Assembly: GCA_948567375.1 (NCBI GenBank)
Contig: OX419759.1
Coordinates: 48,771,493-48,835,492 of the forward strand
Length of the DNA: 64,000 nt
DNA from: Lunularia cruciata
Taxonomy: Eukaryota; Streptophyta; Marchantiopsida; Lunulariales; Lunulariaceae
Direction of reading: 5' to 3'
Within the stretch, counting starts at the first letter, position 1; every line of letters starts with the position of its first letter. The translations under genes were made by a program, and so were the position numbers. Positions 11,764-22,955 of the stretch are shown one piece after another. Below the pieces are notes generated by a model. That model searched no databases. It was not told where the DNA came from and worked only from the letters and a program-made list of their open reading frames with translations.

Positions 11764-12594
11764 TCACTGGTTTTGCATTCTCCATGCTAAACTGAGCAAG
11801 TAATTTTTCCAAATATTTTCTTTGAGATATCCATAACTTTCCCTTGCTCCTGTCCCCCGGCAGACTTCAATCCCAAGCACCCTCTTTGAAGAACCCAAAT
11901 CCTTCATATTAAACTCCTTACCAAGTTGTGCTTTCAATTTCTCCACCTCAACCATATCCTCCACAGCAATCAACATATCATCCACATATAGTACCAAGAT
12001 GATTAAATCAAATACTCTAAGTCCATGTAGCTTCTTGAGGTACACACAAAAATCTGATTCACTTTTTTTATATCCATGCTTCAACATGAAAGCATCAGAT
12101 TTCATGTACCAAAGTCTTGGACTTTGCTTTAGTCCATATAAAGACTTTTGTAACCTGCAAACCAGGTTTTGCTTCCTTGGTACCACAAAACCTTCAGGTT
12201 GATGCATGTAAATCTCCTCCTCCAATTCTCCATGTAAAAAAGCAGTTGTAATATATAGTTGCTCCAACTCCAAGTTATGCAATGCAACTATTGCCAATAG
12301 TGCATGAATTGAAGAGATTTTTACCGTTGGTGAAAAAATCTCATTGAAATCAATACCTTTTGTTTGGCTATAACCCTTTGCTACAAGCCTTGCTTTGTAT
12401 CGATCTTCACTGGATTTTGGAAGTCCTTCCTTCCTTCCTTCCTTCCTTCCTTCCTTCCTCTGGAATATCCATCTGCAACCAATTCCCTTCTTTTGCATAG
12501 GCAATTTTTCAAGTCTCCAAGTTTGATTTTTGGCCAAAGACTTCATCTCCTCTTCCATTGCACAATGCCACTTTTGACACTCTTGATCTTGCAT
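11764..12594 (-). pseudogene. Copia reverse transcriptase
   Basis: A 276-codon open segment covering most of the RVT_2 domain: W-LEKLP near residue 27, RYKARLVAKGYSQ near 85-97, FSPTVK, TAFLHGELEEEIYM, LYGLKQSPRLWY and the YVDD catalytic box (LYVDDMLIA). In motif A the residue normally occupied by catalytic Asp (LEQLDVKTAF in the family) is Tyr here (LEQLYITTAF), so the enzyme is probably dead. A (TTCC)n microsatellite at 12425-12459 is translated in frame as a KEGR repeat between the WIFQRK and the SSEDRYKARL blocks. Confidence 0.92.
12425..12459. repeat. (TTCC)n microsatellite inside the copia RT frame
   Basis: About 8-9 repeats of the tetranucleotide, keeping the reading frame open and encoding KEGRKEGRKEG on the minus strand. 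Related elements have a short KEG at this place, so a native codon run probably seeded the expansion. Confidence 0.9.
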
Positions 12595-12796
12595 TGTCTC
12601 TTCATGTGAAGAAGGCTCACCATTCTATGTAAGAAGAGCATAAGCTATAAATGAATCATCAAATCTCTTTGGAGGCCTTCTATCCCTATTTGGATACCTA
12701 CATTCATGAATCACTTCTGGACTTTGCTCTTCTAATGGTTCACTTGGTAGATCTACAAGAGGTAAGATGTCTTCATTTCAAAGATCAATATCTATC

Positions 12797-13850
12797 TTAA
12801 CAGAATTTGACTGAATTTGTTTCCTTTTCTTTTGCTAAAGTAATAGTCTTCATTGTACTTGTCTCATCAAAAACCACATCTCTACTCACAACAAGACAAC
12901 ACCTTTCTGGATCCCACAATCTATATCCCTTTGTATCCTTCTCATGTCCCAAGAATAAATATTTTCTAGATTTGGGATCTAACTTTGTTCTTTGTTCTTT
13001 GTTCTTGTTGAATATGAACATAAGCAATGCATCCAAACACTCTAAGTGAAAAGTAATCAAAATGCCGACTTGTCCATTTTTCCATGGGTATCTTACACTT
13101 GATAACAGTAGAGGGAGAAATGTTTACCAAATGACAAGCTATATTTACAACTTCTGCCCAAAAACTCTTCTCCAAACACTCTAAGTGAAAAGTAATCAAC
13201 ATGCCAACTTGTCCATTTTTCCATGGGTGTCTTACACTTGATAACAGTAGAGGGAGAAATTTTTACCAAATGAAAAGCTATATTTACAGCTTCTGCCCAA
13301 AAACTCTTCTCCAATCTGGCATTGCTTAACATAATTCTTGTTTTCTTGTTTTCTCCAAGACTGTACAATTTATCCACTCTGCCACACCATTTTGTTGAGG
13401 AGTAACCGGAATGGTAAAGTGATGAATTATCCCTTCACTCTTACAATACCTTTCAAACTTTCCAAATTTTTATTCTCCACCATCATCAGATCTCAAACAC
13501 TACACTTTCCTTCTAGTTTTTTTCTCCATCGTCACCTTCCATTGTTTGAAGATAGAGAACACTTCTGATTTTTGCTTCATGGTGTAGATCCATACTCTTG
13601 TAGAGTAATCATCAACCAAAGACACAAAATATAATGTTCAAGATTTTGAAGCTAGAGGTGCAGGGGGCACCAAACATCAGAATGCACATAGTCTAAAATT
13701 CCCTTTGTGCAATGAACTCTAGTGGAAAAGCTTACCCTCCTTTGCTTTCATATTACACAATGCTCACAAAATTTTAACTTACAACTCTCAAGGCCCTTAA
13801 AACTTTAAGAATTTTTTGCTTGGACATCTTTCACTCATATGGCCCAAACA
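12797..13850 (-). pseudogene. Copia integrase region
   Basis: Broken open segments 12797-13060, 12966-13202 and 13093-13377 encode integrase parts: RIMLSNARLEKSFWAEAVN, TPMEKWTS, the phrase with GHEKDTKGYRLWDPE and DVVFDE. Further upstream on the minus strand (13740-13850) a remnant of the H2C2 zinc finger is readable (LGHMSERC, then CEHC-like). A 139-bp tandem duplication (13033-13310) breaks the frame because its length is not a multiple of three. Confidence 0.85.
13033..13310. repeat. 139-bp tandem duplication in copia integrase
   Basis: Units 13033-13171 and 13172-13310 both start 'ccaaacactctaagtg' and end 'aaaactcttct', with few differences. It duplicates the block encoding 'LEKSFWAE...NI-FHLV' and shifts the frame by one base. 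Confidence 0.93.
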
Positions 13851-13861
13851 TAGGTGCCATA

Positions 13862-14470
13862 CTAAGTAAGATCTTTGGGATCTTCATTTTCTGAAATAGT
13901 ACTTTCCACTCCTCCAGTAATGGTCTCTCCAACAAGCTCATAAATATTTCCTATCTTCTTGCTCTTCACTACAACCAATGCTCCTTTTGATACCTTGAGT
14001 GTTCCATTTTCTGTTCCCCGCCTCCAACCATTTGAGTCAAAAGTGCCTAGTGATATCAAATTCTTCCTTAACTCAAGAACATGCCTCACATAAGCAAGAG
14101 TCCTCACAATACCATCAAACATCTTAACTCATATTGTACCAATGCCAATAGCTTTGCAAGCCATGTTGTTCCCCATTATTACAGATCATCCATTGAATGG
14201 TTTGTACTCATGGAATCACTCTTTATTTGGACACATATGGTAAGAGCAACCTGAGTCCAATATCCATGACTCCTCAAATTTATCTTTGTCTTGGGTGGCA
14301 CATAGAACACCATCCACAACACCAGATGACTCAGCAATACTTGCTTGATCTGAAAGTTGACCTTTATCCTTATTGGACTTAAGTCTCTTGTTGTTACAAT
14401 CCTTCTTGAAATGTCCAACCTTCCCACAAACCGAGCACTTGCCTTTGAAACGTCCAATTCTAGACTTGGA
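13862..14470 (-). pseudogene. Copia protease and GAG-pre-integrase region
   Basis: 13862-14122 encodes the GAG-pre-integrase phrase (ELRKNLISLGTFDSNG). Upstream on the minus strand a DSG aspartic-protease motif is readable near 14240-14270 (ESWILDSGCSYHM), followed by a TGA. A CCHC zinc knuckle (CSVCGKVGHFKKDC) lies near 14397-14440. These sit in different frames and are separated by stops. Confidence 0.85.
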
Positions 14471-14846
14471 TCTTGATTTACTCCTGATATGATCTCTCTC
14501 TCTTGTCCTTCCTCTGATAAATAGAGCCTCTGGATTTGCCTTTCCTTGGTTGGGTCTTTTTGCATCTCATTGGACAATAATGCTGAAGTAACCTCCTCAC
14601 AGTTTATATCCTCATCCTCATTACTTTTGTCCTCCTATTGTTCTTCAGTGCTCTATGCAGTCCTTGCTGGACAAGAAGGTCCTTCATCTTCTGTTGCCAA
14701 AGTCCAAAATTGTTTTTCCCATCAAACTTCTCCACTTCAAATTTAGCATTTGATATGGATATCACCCCTGCCATTGCTTTAATGTGGACTTGCTTCTTGA
14801 CCCTCTTCACTGCACCCTCAGATCTCAAGTCACTCTTCAGGACCAA
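14471..14846 (-). pseudogene. Copia gag N-terminal region
   Basis: Open segment 14604-14846 contains KFEVEKFDGKNNFGLWQQKM, the hallmark start of plant copia gag (UBN2 family). It is followed in another frame by a basic region toward the zinc knuckle. The start codon used by the intact ancestor is uncertain. Confidence 0.85.
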
Positions 14847-14850
14847 CTAA

Positions 14851-14864
14851 GCTCTAATACCAAT
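14851..14864 (-). other. tRNA-Met-type primer binding site of copia
   Basis: Minus strand reads TGGTATTAGAGC directly inside the 5' LTR; the usual plant copia site is TGGTATCAGAGC, one difference. Confidence 0.85.
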
Positions 14865-15256
14865 TGTTAGAAAAACACAGTCCCTAGGACCTCTCACAAA
14901 AGCACATCACTAATCACATTAATAAGAAATATGAGAACAACAAGAGATAACATGGTCCACTTCCTGTCCTGTAAACTACCTTCATTATTAAAATGTGCTC
15001 ACAATAGCCTTCAATGCTTTATTATTCTCTGCATATATATATATATATATATAACAGATCCTAGCATGTTTTATTATTCTCTATATATATAAATATATAA
15101 ATAATAGGTCCATCATTGTCATCTGCTTGAACTTCTAAACAAGTACACAGTACACTTGAACTTCTAGACAAGTGACAAGCAACTATCATCAGTTACGTTT
15201 ACACTTGAACTTCTTGCCCTTTACCAGTCATCATTAATTACAAGCCTAACATAACA
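14865..15256 (-). repeat. Copia 5' LTR
   Basis: 392 bp, beginning TGTTAG and ending CATAACA in plus orientation. It holds two (AT)-rich stretches (15026-15052 and 15082-15108) and the 'acttgaacttctagacaagt' block shared with the 3' LTR. Divergence between the LTRs shows that the insertion is not recent. Confidence 0.92.
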
Positions 15257-15261
15257 AAGAC

Positions 15262-15620
15262 GAATGACTTCCATTACTCGATGTCATCCGCGAGATGTTC
15301 AGTTGACTGAGATATTCTATTTGACCTAGGTAAATCTGTAATGTTTCATTCGTACGAAAACAAACGAGTGAATTACTTTGGGCTAAATGTCGCTCGTGAT
15401 GTTCGGGGAGAAATGAAAGTCCATCCGGACCACATCAGTTCCTGCCTCGAACGTAACTTTGAGGATTGGATCTGATGTATTTCTTGTAACTATAAATGGA
15501 GCTAACAGGACTGCTGTTCTTATCTTCTCCTTCATTTGCATCGCTGCAGGGCACCCTCCTCCTAATCCCGCGAAGAATGCCAAAGTGCCTTTCGACCACA
15601 AATCCAAATTCGAAATTTAT
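15262..15620. other. Spacer 5' of peroxidase copy 1
   Basis: Open reading continues from 15459 into the peroxidase exon, but the part before 15621 does not resemble a peroxidase: the signal peptide and the distal FHDCFV block are absent. Confidence 0.4.
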
Positions 15621-16837
15621 GTGCAGGATTGTGATGGATCTGTGCTTCTCAACTCAACCGAAACGCTGGTGGTTGAGAAAGATGCACTATTGAACAAGGG
15701 TTCCTTAAGAGGGTTCGAACAGATCGATGAGATCAAAATGCAACTGGAATGCGAATGACCTGGGGTGGTTTCATGTGCTGATATCCTAGCTCTGGTAGCC
15801 CGAGATGCAACCGCCAAGGTACCCTCCCTCAATTTTATATTTTTCCACAAAGCAACGTACTTGCACATAGAATTCTCACTACCATAGGACTCTCTCATGC
15901 ATTTCAACTTATTTAAGAACTGAAGTACCAATCCGATTGCAAGCTTTTCAGATTATGAGAACAAAGCAGAAACGTTATGTACTTATGGCTTCGACCTTGA
16001 CATATATACAGGTTGGTGGCTGGTATTCTTGGATCGAGTCGACGGGGCTGTCTCAATTGCCGAACAGGTGAATAGCAGTTTGCCAAAAGGTACCGACGAT
16101 TTTGCTCAGCTGGTAGCTACGTTCGCCAGGGTTGGACTTGATGCACGGGACATGATCATTCTCTCAGGTAAAGAACCACGACAGAAAATATCAGTTCAGC
16201 GAATTTTGTGCTACCTTTAGTCAGTGTTTTTCCAAAATCATGCAGGTTGGTGCTCTTCCGACTGACTGTACTCCAAAAATCAAGCTGATCATGGAGAAAT
16301 TAGTTCGTAGTTTCACGATCTCGATTTGGTCTGCGATGAATCCAAGAGGTCGATTCAGATCCTCTTCACAAACAAGCTTTGGTGTCGCGCTTAACCTTCA
16401 CTGCTAAGCTTATACTTGCTATGCACACAGGTGGACACTCCATCGGACAGTTCCATTGCGGAACATTCCTCCAGAGACTGTACAACTTTGATGGTCAAAA
16501 TAACACAGATCCTTCGCTCGACGCCGCATTTGCTGCCTATCTCAAGACTCGTTGCCATGAAGACCAGCCTCTCAATTTCATGGCTTCGGACTCCACTACC
16601 GGCATATTTGATTCTACGTATTACTTGGATCTTTTGACAAACAAAGGACTACTTAAATCAGACGTGACGCTCATGAGCGATCCGTTGGATGTTCAGTACG
16701 CGATCAAGGCAGTGCGAGATTCTAAGTCATTTCTTTACGACTTCGGAGTGGCCATGATCAAAATGGACAACATCCAAACGGTGGATCGATATGGGTGGCG
16801 AAAGCACTGTGCTGTTATCGAACCCCGCTGCTATTGA
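15621..16837 (+). pseudogene. Class III peroxidase pseudogene, copy 1
   Basis: Three exon-like blocks with GT-AG boundaries. Block 1 (15621-15818) has VQDCDGSVLLNSTE, GSLRGFEQIDEIK and PGVVSCADILALVARDA. Block 2 (16012-16167) has VDGAVSIAEQVN and DDFAQLVATFARVGLD. Block 3 (16431-16837) has GGHSIGQFHC with the proximal haem-binding His, LYNFDGQNNTDPSLD, and a terminal MIKMDNIQ... end. Class III peroxidases are secreted haem enzymes using H2O2. Defects: no signal peptide or first exon; the distal His motif FHDCFV reads FEIYV; a TGA at 15756-15758 replaces the Cys codon of CPGVVSCADI; the frame slips near the start of block 2 (VGGW to VFLDRVDG). Copy 2 is the diverged tandem partner. Confidence 0.88.
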
Positions 16838-18989
16838 GATTGACTCTAGACCTGGCCATGGCACACGGTCATTCTTCAGTGCATTGTGTGTAAATGCATA
16901 TGCCATTCCGAAACGTCTAGATCCGCAAGAAGCTAGCAAAACATAGCAGTAGCCAAACTCTCGGGTATCTTTGTAAGCACGTGACACACATCTATAGCGA
17001 ACATCACTTGTTGATTAACATTTGGAGTTCTAAGCCCGGATCCATTCATCCGATTGGTTGAATTCATAAATCGTGCAGGAGCACTTTACCCAACATCTTA
17101 ATTAGCTATGGCACAACTTACAGGGCGTAGACAAGGTTCTGGTTTGGCAAATCGGAATGATGTACATAAGTCAGTCTGGTAGTCGTACCAGTTTGTAACT
17201 CTAACATGATGTTATTAGAAATCGAAAGATATTAATAAAAGTTTGATGTCTTTGATAGTCAATTATCTTAGTATTGAGCTAGAGCTTCTGGTTGTGGATC
17301 ATGCACATCGGACCATTGCCTTGCATTTGTAGAGGTTGTAATAAAGTCAGGTCAGCGCCAAAAGAGTGCGGCCACCTTATGCTCTTATGGTTTCTTTTGA
17401 ACTTGATCTGGTCTGTCCCATAGACATACGTGATAACTGTACGCAGTAGTCAATGATGACAGGTTACATTGCTTGTGGATTATGAGTAGATATCACTCGT
17501 TGTTGATATTGAGATATTTTGCCGCATTGTTTGTAGTACTCTATTAGTTTCTCCGAGTCACATGCTGTGACCAGAATCTCAGGAAAGAACACGCACTCGT
17601 CAAAAGAAGTCCAAAGAACGTCCGCGCAGGGTTGTTGGAGATGTTTGGATTTCAGGACACTTCAAGTTGGAAAGCACGTGGCACTGTGCGAAACATTAGA
17701 CCGTCGTCGCCGTGAACTGAACATTTCAATTGAATCTCCGGAATACAGGTTTCTTAAAAGAAAGCTTTCAAACGGGACTGTTCATCATCTCCAAACGTTG
17801 AGTTTGCCAATCCAACGTCTCAATGCATTCTTCGTATCTCCACTCCAGATACAACTTTATGCTACGCTTTGAAGCCTCAATTGCAAGGTAATGGGATATC
17901 GATTCCTGTTTGTGAACTCCAACTGAGAATTAAAGAATATTTTTTGGCAGTTTTGTAGATGTGTTGTTATGAAAGGCGTGCGTTGATTGCAGCTTCTGTT
18001 TTATTACCTGTTTCTTGTTCTAGATTTTGGCGCAAAGTAAATTGAAGTTAAGTCAGGATCTGATCCGAATGAATTGGTGACAATGATCTCGTACTCGTTG
18101 CCAGTGCAGCAAAGTCATTTAGGATTACGATACCGTGTGTAGATCATTTGAAGAACTAATCTTCCCGGTTAATCCGACTTGGAGAAGCTGCCCAGTTTCA
18201 GCGATATTCCTCTGTATAGCGCTTATACCAACCCGACTCATGAATGAGTTCCTTGAAATTGTTCTGAACATTCAGCATCAGGATACTATTGTATATACTT
18301 CATAACCCTCTATCCATACGGAAGGGGATCCGAGGCCTACCTCGAAGTTGAAAGGTACTTAGCTGGAGCAGATACCTGCTCCAGCTAAGTATACATCATT
18401 CTATTATGCCATGATCGTGCCACATCGTGCCACAATTTTCTTTATTCTATTACTTTCATTTCCAATTCGTTGTATCAACTTTTGGTGGGGGTTAATTTAT
18501 ATGCAGAGTAGAGCTTTGGAACGGACATCACAAACTAAAGGGTGCCCTATCTGTCCGAACCTTCGTTCAATTCTTGTCGTACCCCGATCCACAATCACTA
18601 TTCTGCTTGATCATGACCAGCAAAGATCAACCAAGGTATGGCTCCAAAAACTGTAGTCTTGAGTTAAGGTCTCTAAGTTTGGCGTCAAGCTGGTATATAC
18701 GGACTGTCAGAGAGATCACAAACCGCAACTTGGACACGCTCACCTTTGATCTTAACTCTCGACCTTTGCACGTAAGTAACCAATTTCATGGGTTTTCTCT
18801 TTCCATGTTCGACTTGCAGCGTACGTATACGCAAAATCTGAACGGACTTACCCCGACGGAGCATCATGCAAATAGCAATGATTACAACGTGCTGACCATA
18901 ATGGCCGTGACAAATCCCTGTGATTACCTCGCTGTGACAAATTCCATGCTTTACGACCTCACAAACTGTACTCAGCTTAGGATTGTAAG
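16838..18989. other. Intergenic DNA between the peroxidase copies
   Basis: An open frame at 17567-17872 (101 codons, Arg/Leu-rich) and one at 18574-19053 have no recognisable motif; the latter runs into peroxidase copy 2 in the wrong frame. A long perfect hairpin is described separately. No gene is supported. Confidence 0.45.
18356..18391. repeat. Perfect 16-bp-arm inverted repeat
   Basis: The left arm TACTTAGCTGGAGCAG (18356-18371) is followed by a 4-base loop and an exactly complementary right arm (18376-18391). No U-run follows and no gene ends here. It could be a foldback relic or a precursor-like hairpin; function unknown. Confidence 0.85.
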
Positions 18990-19599
18990 CAGCGCAGACT
19001 TTGGTTGTCCTCCTCGTTACCACGAAATTCGTCTTGGCTGTGCAGAGTTGTGATGGATCCTTGCTTCGCGACTCAACGGAAATAATGGTAGCTGAAAAGA
19101 ATGCACTTCTAAACAAAGGTTCCTTCCAGAGAATTTGAGAAGATTGATGAGATCAAAATGCGGCTCGAATTTGAATGCCCTGGCGTTGTTTCATGTGCTG
19201 ATATCCTGGCCTTCGTGGCACGGGGTGCAACTGCCAAGGTACAAGTACTAGTTATAGGAATGTTTGACATCTAAACGTACATCATTATGCTTTGGGAGCC
19301 GGAGAAGAAATCTAACTAGTGAATACAGCAATACATTTCTAAAAACGTATAAGCTGTATTCAATGTCGTTCTCGTAAGCTCCTATACCCGATGACACACC
19401 TAAATGTGGCCTGGAAAGAGAGGTCACTGGTACTTGGTGATGCATTCTTTTCCAGTTAAACGATTGAATGCACTAAGCCATGTATAGCTAGCTCCACATT
19501 CTTGGGCATAGAGCAGAGAAGTGACGTTCAGTTGTGTGTTTGGACTCAACACAGATTGGTGGCTGGGCATGCCCAGCTTTCTTGGGCCAAGTTGATGAG

Positions 19600-19683
19600 G
19601 CTGTCTTCGGATCTTCGGAAGACTCTCAACTTCGACGGTCTGAATAACTGTGGCCCCTCCCTGGAACCACCGGCCTGCTGTCT
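19600..19683 (+). repeat. Templated insertion from block 3 into block 2 of peroxidase copy 2
   Basis: 77 bp (19607-19683, or 19600-19676) is inserted in the 'GAGGCTGTCT / CAATCACGG' site of block 2. It matches block 3 of the same pseudogene around 20222-20285 (shared 'cttcgacggtctgaataac' and 'gcccctccctgg'). The heptamer GCTGTCT is repeated on both sides. This looks like filler DNA copied during double-strand break repair. Confidence 0.8.
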
Positions 19684-20038
19684 CAATCACGGAACCAGTG
19701 AACAGCATCTTGCCCAAATGTAAAGACGATTCTGCCCACTGGTCGGTACTTCCGCCAAAGTTGGACTTGATGGACTTCCGACCTAATTATCCTCTCAGGT
19801 AGCAACCCCTACGCTGAACAAGTTTCTGTGTAGTCGAGCTACCGGTCTTAAACGCCAGTCTTCTTCATTGTAATAAACTGTTTCTTCAATTAGGGTTCTA
19901 AAGCGGAACTCTGCAGTTGCATGCGCTTTTATAGAATTTATTGCTACTAAATTGTCCATGCTACTAAATTGTCCAGGCTACTTCGATAATGCCTCTAAGT
20001 ACTCGTTTGGCTCAATGTTCGAACTCGTGTATCCAAAT

Positions 20039-20178
20039 GAGAAAAAAAGGCGACCGCGTAGGAAAAATGAAGGATGGGAAGACCCCATCAAGCCGTACAA
20101 GGGAGAGACAAAAAACATGGGGCTAAACCCCAATAGAGTCTGTAGGAGAAATCTGCCCTACCGCACCTAAGATATAGG
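20039..20178 (-). mobile_element. LINE fragment with target duplication, in peroxidase intron
   Basis: 140-bp 5'-truncated minus-strand copy of the LINE 3' end: GGCGACCGCGTAGG, the 'gaaggatgggaagacccca' block, a 'ggggctaaacccc' hairpin remnant and the part upstream of it. Flanked by ATCCAAAT at 20031-20038 and 20179-20186. It lies in intron 2 of peroxidase copy 2, a few bases from the acceptor. Confidence 0.92.
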
Positions 20179-20732
20179 ATCCAAATTAGGAGGACACTTC
20201 ATCGGACAATTCCATTGTGGAGCCATCTTCGGAAAACTGTACAACTTCGACGGTCTGAATAACAATTGCCCCTCCCTGGCTGGCTCAAGTCTCCCCGCCC
20301 TGAAGACCAGCCTCTCAACAACTTCATGGCTTCCGACTCAACCAATGGCACACACTCTCGATTCTACTTACTACTTAGATCGTCTTCTGACACACAAAGG
20401 ACTCTTGAATCAGACGTGATGACGCTCATGAGCGTTGCCACTGGATGTACAGTATCCGATCAAGACCGGGCAGGATGCCAAGTCGTTTCTGACCGATCGG
20501 TTGTGGCTATGATCGAAATGGGCAATTCTCCGACATGGGATCCATACGGGTGGAGGAAGAGGCACTGTGTCAATGTTGTTGCACCTCCCTCTTATGGAAA
20601 TCGATTGGATACTCCTTCACCATGAATGGCACCCGGTCATTCTTTGAGGAAGAAGGTTTAGACCGCCAATCTACATTCGTGACGAGCAAACGAGACATTC
20701 TTAAGGCCTCTGGCCTCTACCCACTAGATTAG

Positions 20733-22800
20733 GTCATGTAACAAGGAACTTTTATATATTTGTTTACTTTACCAAAAAAAAAATTTAGGTAAATAATATA
20801 TATAATCCATTTTTTATTTTATAAAATTGAATCCGTTAGATTTACCCTAGGTGAATTCACCTTCTCAAAATTAGAAAAAAAATCTGTTATATACAACGTC
20901 CGAATGAAAAATGAAATAATAATTTGATGTTAACTTTGCTTTAATGATAAAAACGATCACTCCAACATACTTTAGAAGAAATTGACCAAGTGGTAAGATA
21001 AGATTGAAAATATCAATCCTCTTAAATAGGCCCCCTAGATTTGGAGTCCCTGAAGGTTAGGATCTGAATATTAAAAATCACAAAAGAGTAGTGTGCAGTG
21101 ACTCTTAACTTAAGAGGAGTATGCATTTCCCACTCAGCTTTTGTAATAGTTGCATCTCAATTGTTGACTGAGATCTAGAAGTTTGTGATTACATTGGATC
21201 AGTCATCCAATGTTTCATTCGATTTACTGAACTCATAATGGTGCATCGTCAATTGTCGATCGTTGCACATCCACTCACGTTACTTAGCGACAGGAGTATA
21301 CAGACAGAAATTCTCTTTAGCTAAAGCCCACCTTAGATTACTACTACCAACCCTGGTCATGGTAGTTGAAGTACCAGTTTGTCACATGAGGTTTGGCCAC
21401 TGGCATAGGTAATACCAACCTCGCGGCCTCGGAAGTCGATCATCTTAGTTATGAACTTCCGGAACTTGGATGTTTACCAACACCTCCATGAGATTTTCTG
21501 TGAGATCTTCAAGAAAGTCAATCAGATCACAGCGAAGACCATACGGACAGAGAAAATACGCAAATTCTGCTCTCCTTCATGGAACTCTATTGGTCAGTCA
21601 TGTGTCAGTTCATAATCAGTTGTGAGTGGGCTGAGAACATAGCTTCACTCACTCAAGACTGATGAAAGACGAATATCGATGTCTGAAGCTTCGAAAAGCT
21701 AGGCGTTTGAAATCGGTCTGTAGTGTGGACAGTGTATGTAGGTCAATGAGTTGGAGAGCAGGATTTAGCAGAATTTAGCTAAAAGAGGAGGCCTTTCAAG
21801 CAACTGTCCATCCTCGGTTGACATATAATCTTTCCCTCGCCAAAAGGGAAAGATGATAATTTCGTCATAGAATTGGATTACAATTACATGAGAGATGTGT
21901 ACTCACAAACCTTTTCCTCGGATACAAAATCTGAGTACGAAATATACAACAAGAGTACAATATAAAGGTATTCTCCCGAGGAATCGAAGGGGGAACCAAC
22001 CAAGGGGGTGTATGATCTGCAGGTCTGCAGTATTTCAACAACATAGGTTTTTACATAAGTTATAAAAATTTGGTGCAGGTACCAAGCAAAATCCTACATG
22101 TGACCCACAATGTGTGTATTGTACAAGGTCAGCTCTGCATTCACTATTTCCTTTTGGTGAGCGCCACTCGTTTCGTACTGCTGATGATTGCCAAAACTGT
22201 ACTTTTGTAGCACTGGCTTGAGAATCGTTTGGCGCTTGCCAACTGCTTTACATTGGTCTTAGAGCTGTGGAAGTCCACCACTACTTAGTTGTTCCAAATA
22301 CAGTCAAGTACAAAGTCATGCTGATTCCAACGACACATTTGTATAGACATGCGACACTACCCCTATACTAAATAACCGTTGATATGCACAGGGAGGAGTG
22401 AGACTCCTCGCTGTGCAAGCAGTACAAGCAACCGGCTTGCACAAGGATCCAGCACTGGTGAATGTCTCGGCCAACTTTCATCTGTCTACAACCTGCTTGA
22501 GCCATCTTCTTTTCAAGTCTGAGAAGGAGCAAAAGAAGAATTTTGGTACGTCCTATAAGTCTTTACTAGGGTAGACATGAACGTAGGACCCCCACAACTA
22601 CAACCACAGATAATTACTCTGACCTGACGAAGTGAAGATATGATAGTTGGAGAAAGATAAGGGAGTAAGTAATGCCTTCTTAGGGCTACGCAAAGCAGAT
22701 TCATGCAAGATGTCATTTACACAGGTCTACTCTATATCTCTCCTGCCTGGAAAGTACCTACCTCACGAGGTCTTCGTTCCCTTTCAACAGGAAACCTGCC
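20733..22800. other. Anonymous intergenic DNA
   Basis: AT-rich start (20760-21000), then average composition. No open frame of note, no recognisable repeat and no RNA gene seen. Confidence 0.5.
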
Positions 22801-22806
22801 GGAAAT

Positions 22807-22807
<1 letters not shown>

Positions 22808-22851
<44 letters not shown>
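22808..22851. repeat. (CT)n microsatellite
   Basis: About 22 CT dinucleotides uninterrupted, followed by a short CA-rich stretch. Pyrimidine-rich microsatellites of this kind often lie in plant 5' regions, but no gene start follows. Confidence 0.95.
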
Positions 22852-22852
<1 letters not shown>

Positions 22853-22955
22853 ACACACACTCACAGAGTCACCTCCAAATGGTTGTTCGAATACGACTGA
22901 ACTGCTACACACTGCAGAGAAGGTAAACCTCCTAGTCCACTTTCTCTGTTTCTAA

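Larger units (their letters stand above)
10543..15261 (-). mobile_element. Ty1/copia LTR retrotransposon, decayed but structurally complete
   Basis: A 4.7-kb element transcribed from right to left. LTRs at 14865-15256 (5') and 10548-10974 (3') begin and end with TGTTA/TAACA. A tRNA-Met-type primer site (TGGTATTAGAGC) lies next to the 5' LTR and a purine tract next to the 3' LTR. Internally, from right to left: gag, CCHC knuckle, DSG protease, GAG-pre-integrase, integrase, reverse transcriptase, RNase H, the order typical of Ty1/copia. Flanking pentamers are cagac (10543-10547) and aagac (15257-15261), 4 of 5 matching, consistent with an aged target duplication. Stops, frameshifts and a 139-bp internal duplication make it non-autonomous. 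Confidence 0.93.
19034..20732 (+). pseudogene. Class III peroxidase pseudogene, copy 2
   Basis: Collinear with copy 1. Block 1 (to 19238) has VQSCDGSLL and ECPGVVSCADILAFVARGA with the Cys that copy 1 lost, but a one-base insertion after GSF shifts the frame. Block 2 (19555-19798) carries a 77-bp foreign insertion copied from block 3. Intron 2 holds a LINE fragment just before the acceptor. Block 3 (20190-20732) has GGHFIGQFHCGAIFGKLYNFDG, then frameshifts near 20290 and 20355; EDQPLNNFMASDSTNG and ESDVMTLMS are still readable. No signal peptide or distal His block was found. Confidence 0.87.

Noticed and set aside
15383-15607. Minus-strand open frame overlapping the peroxidase region
   Set aside because: It is antisense to peroxidase-like sequence and has no recognisable motif; a shadow frame.
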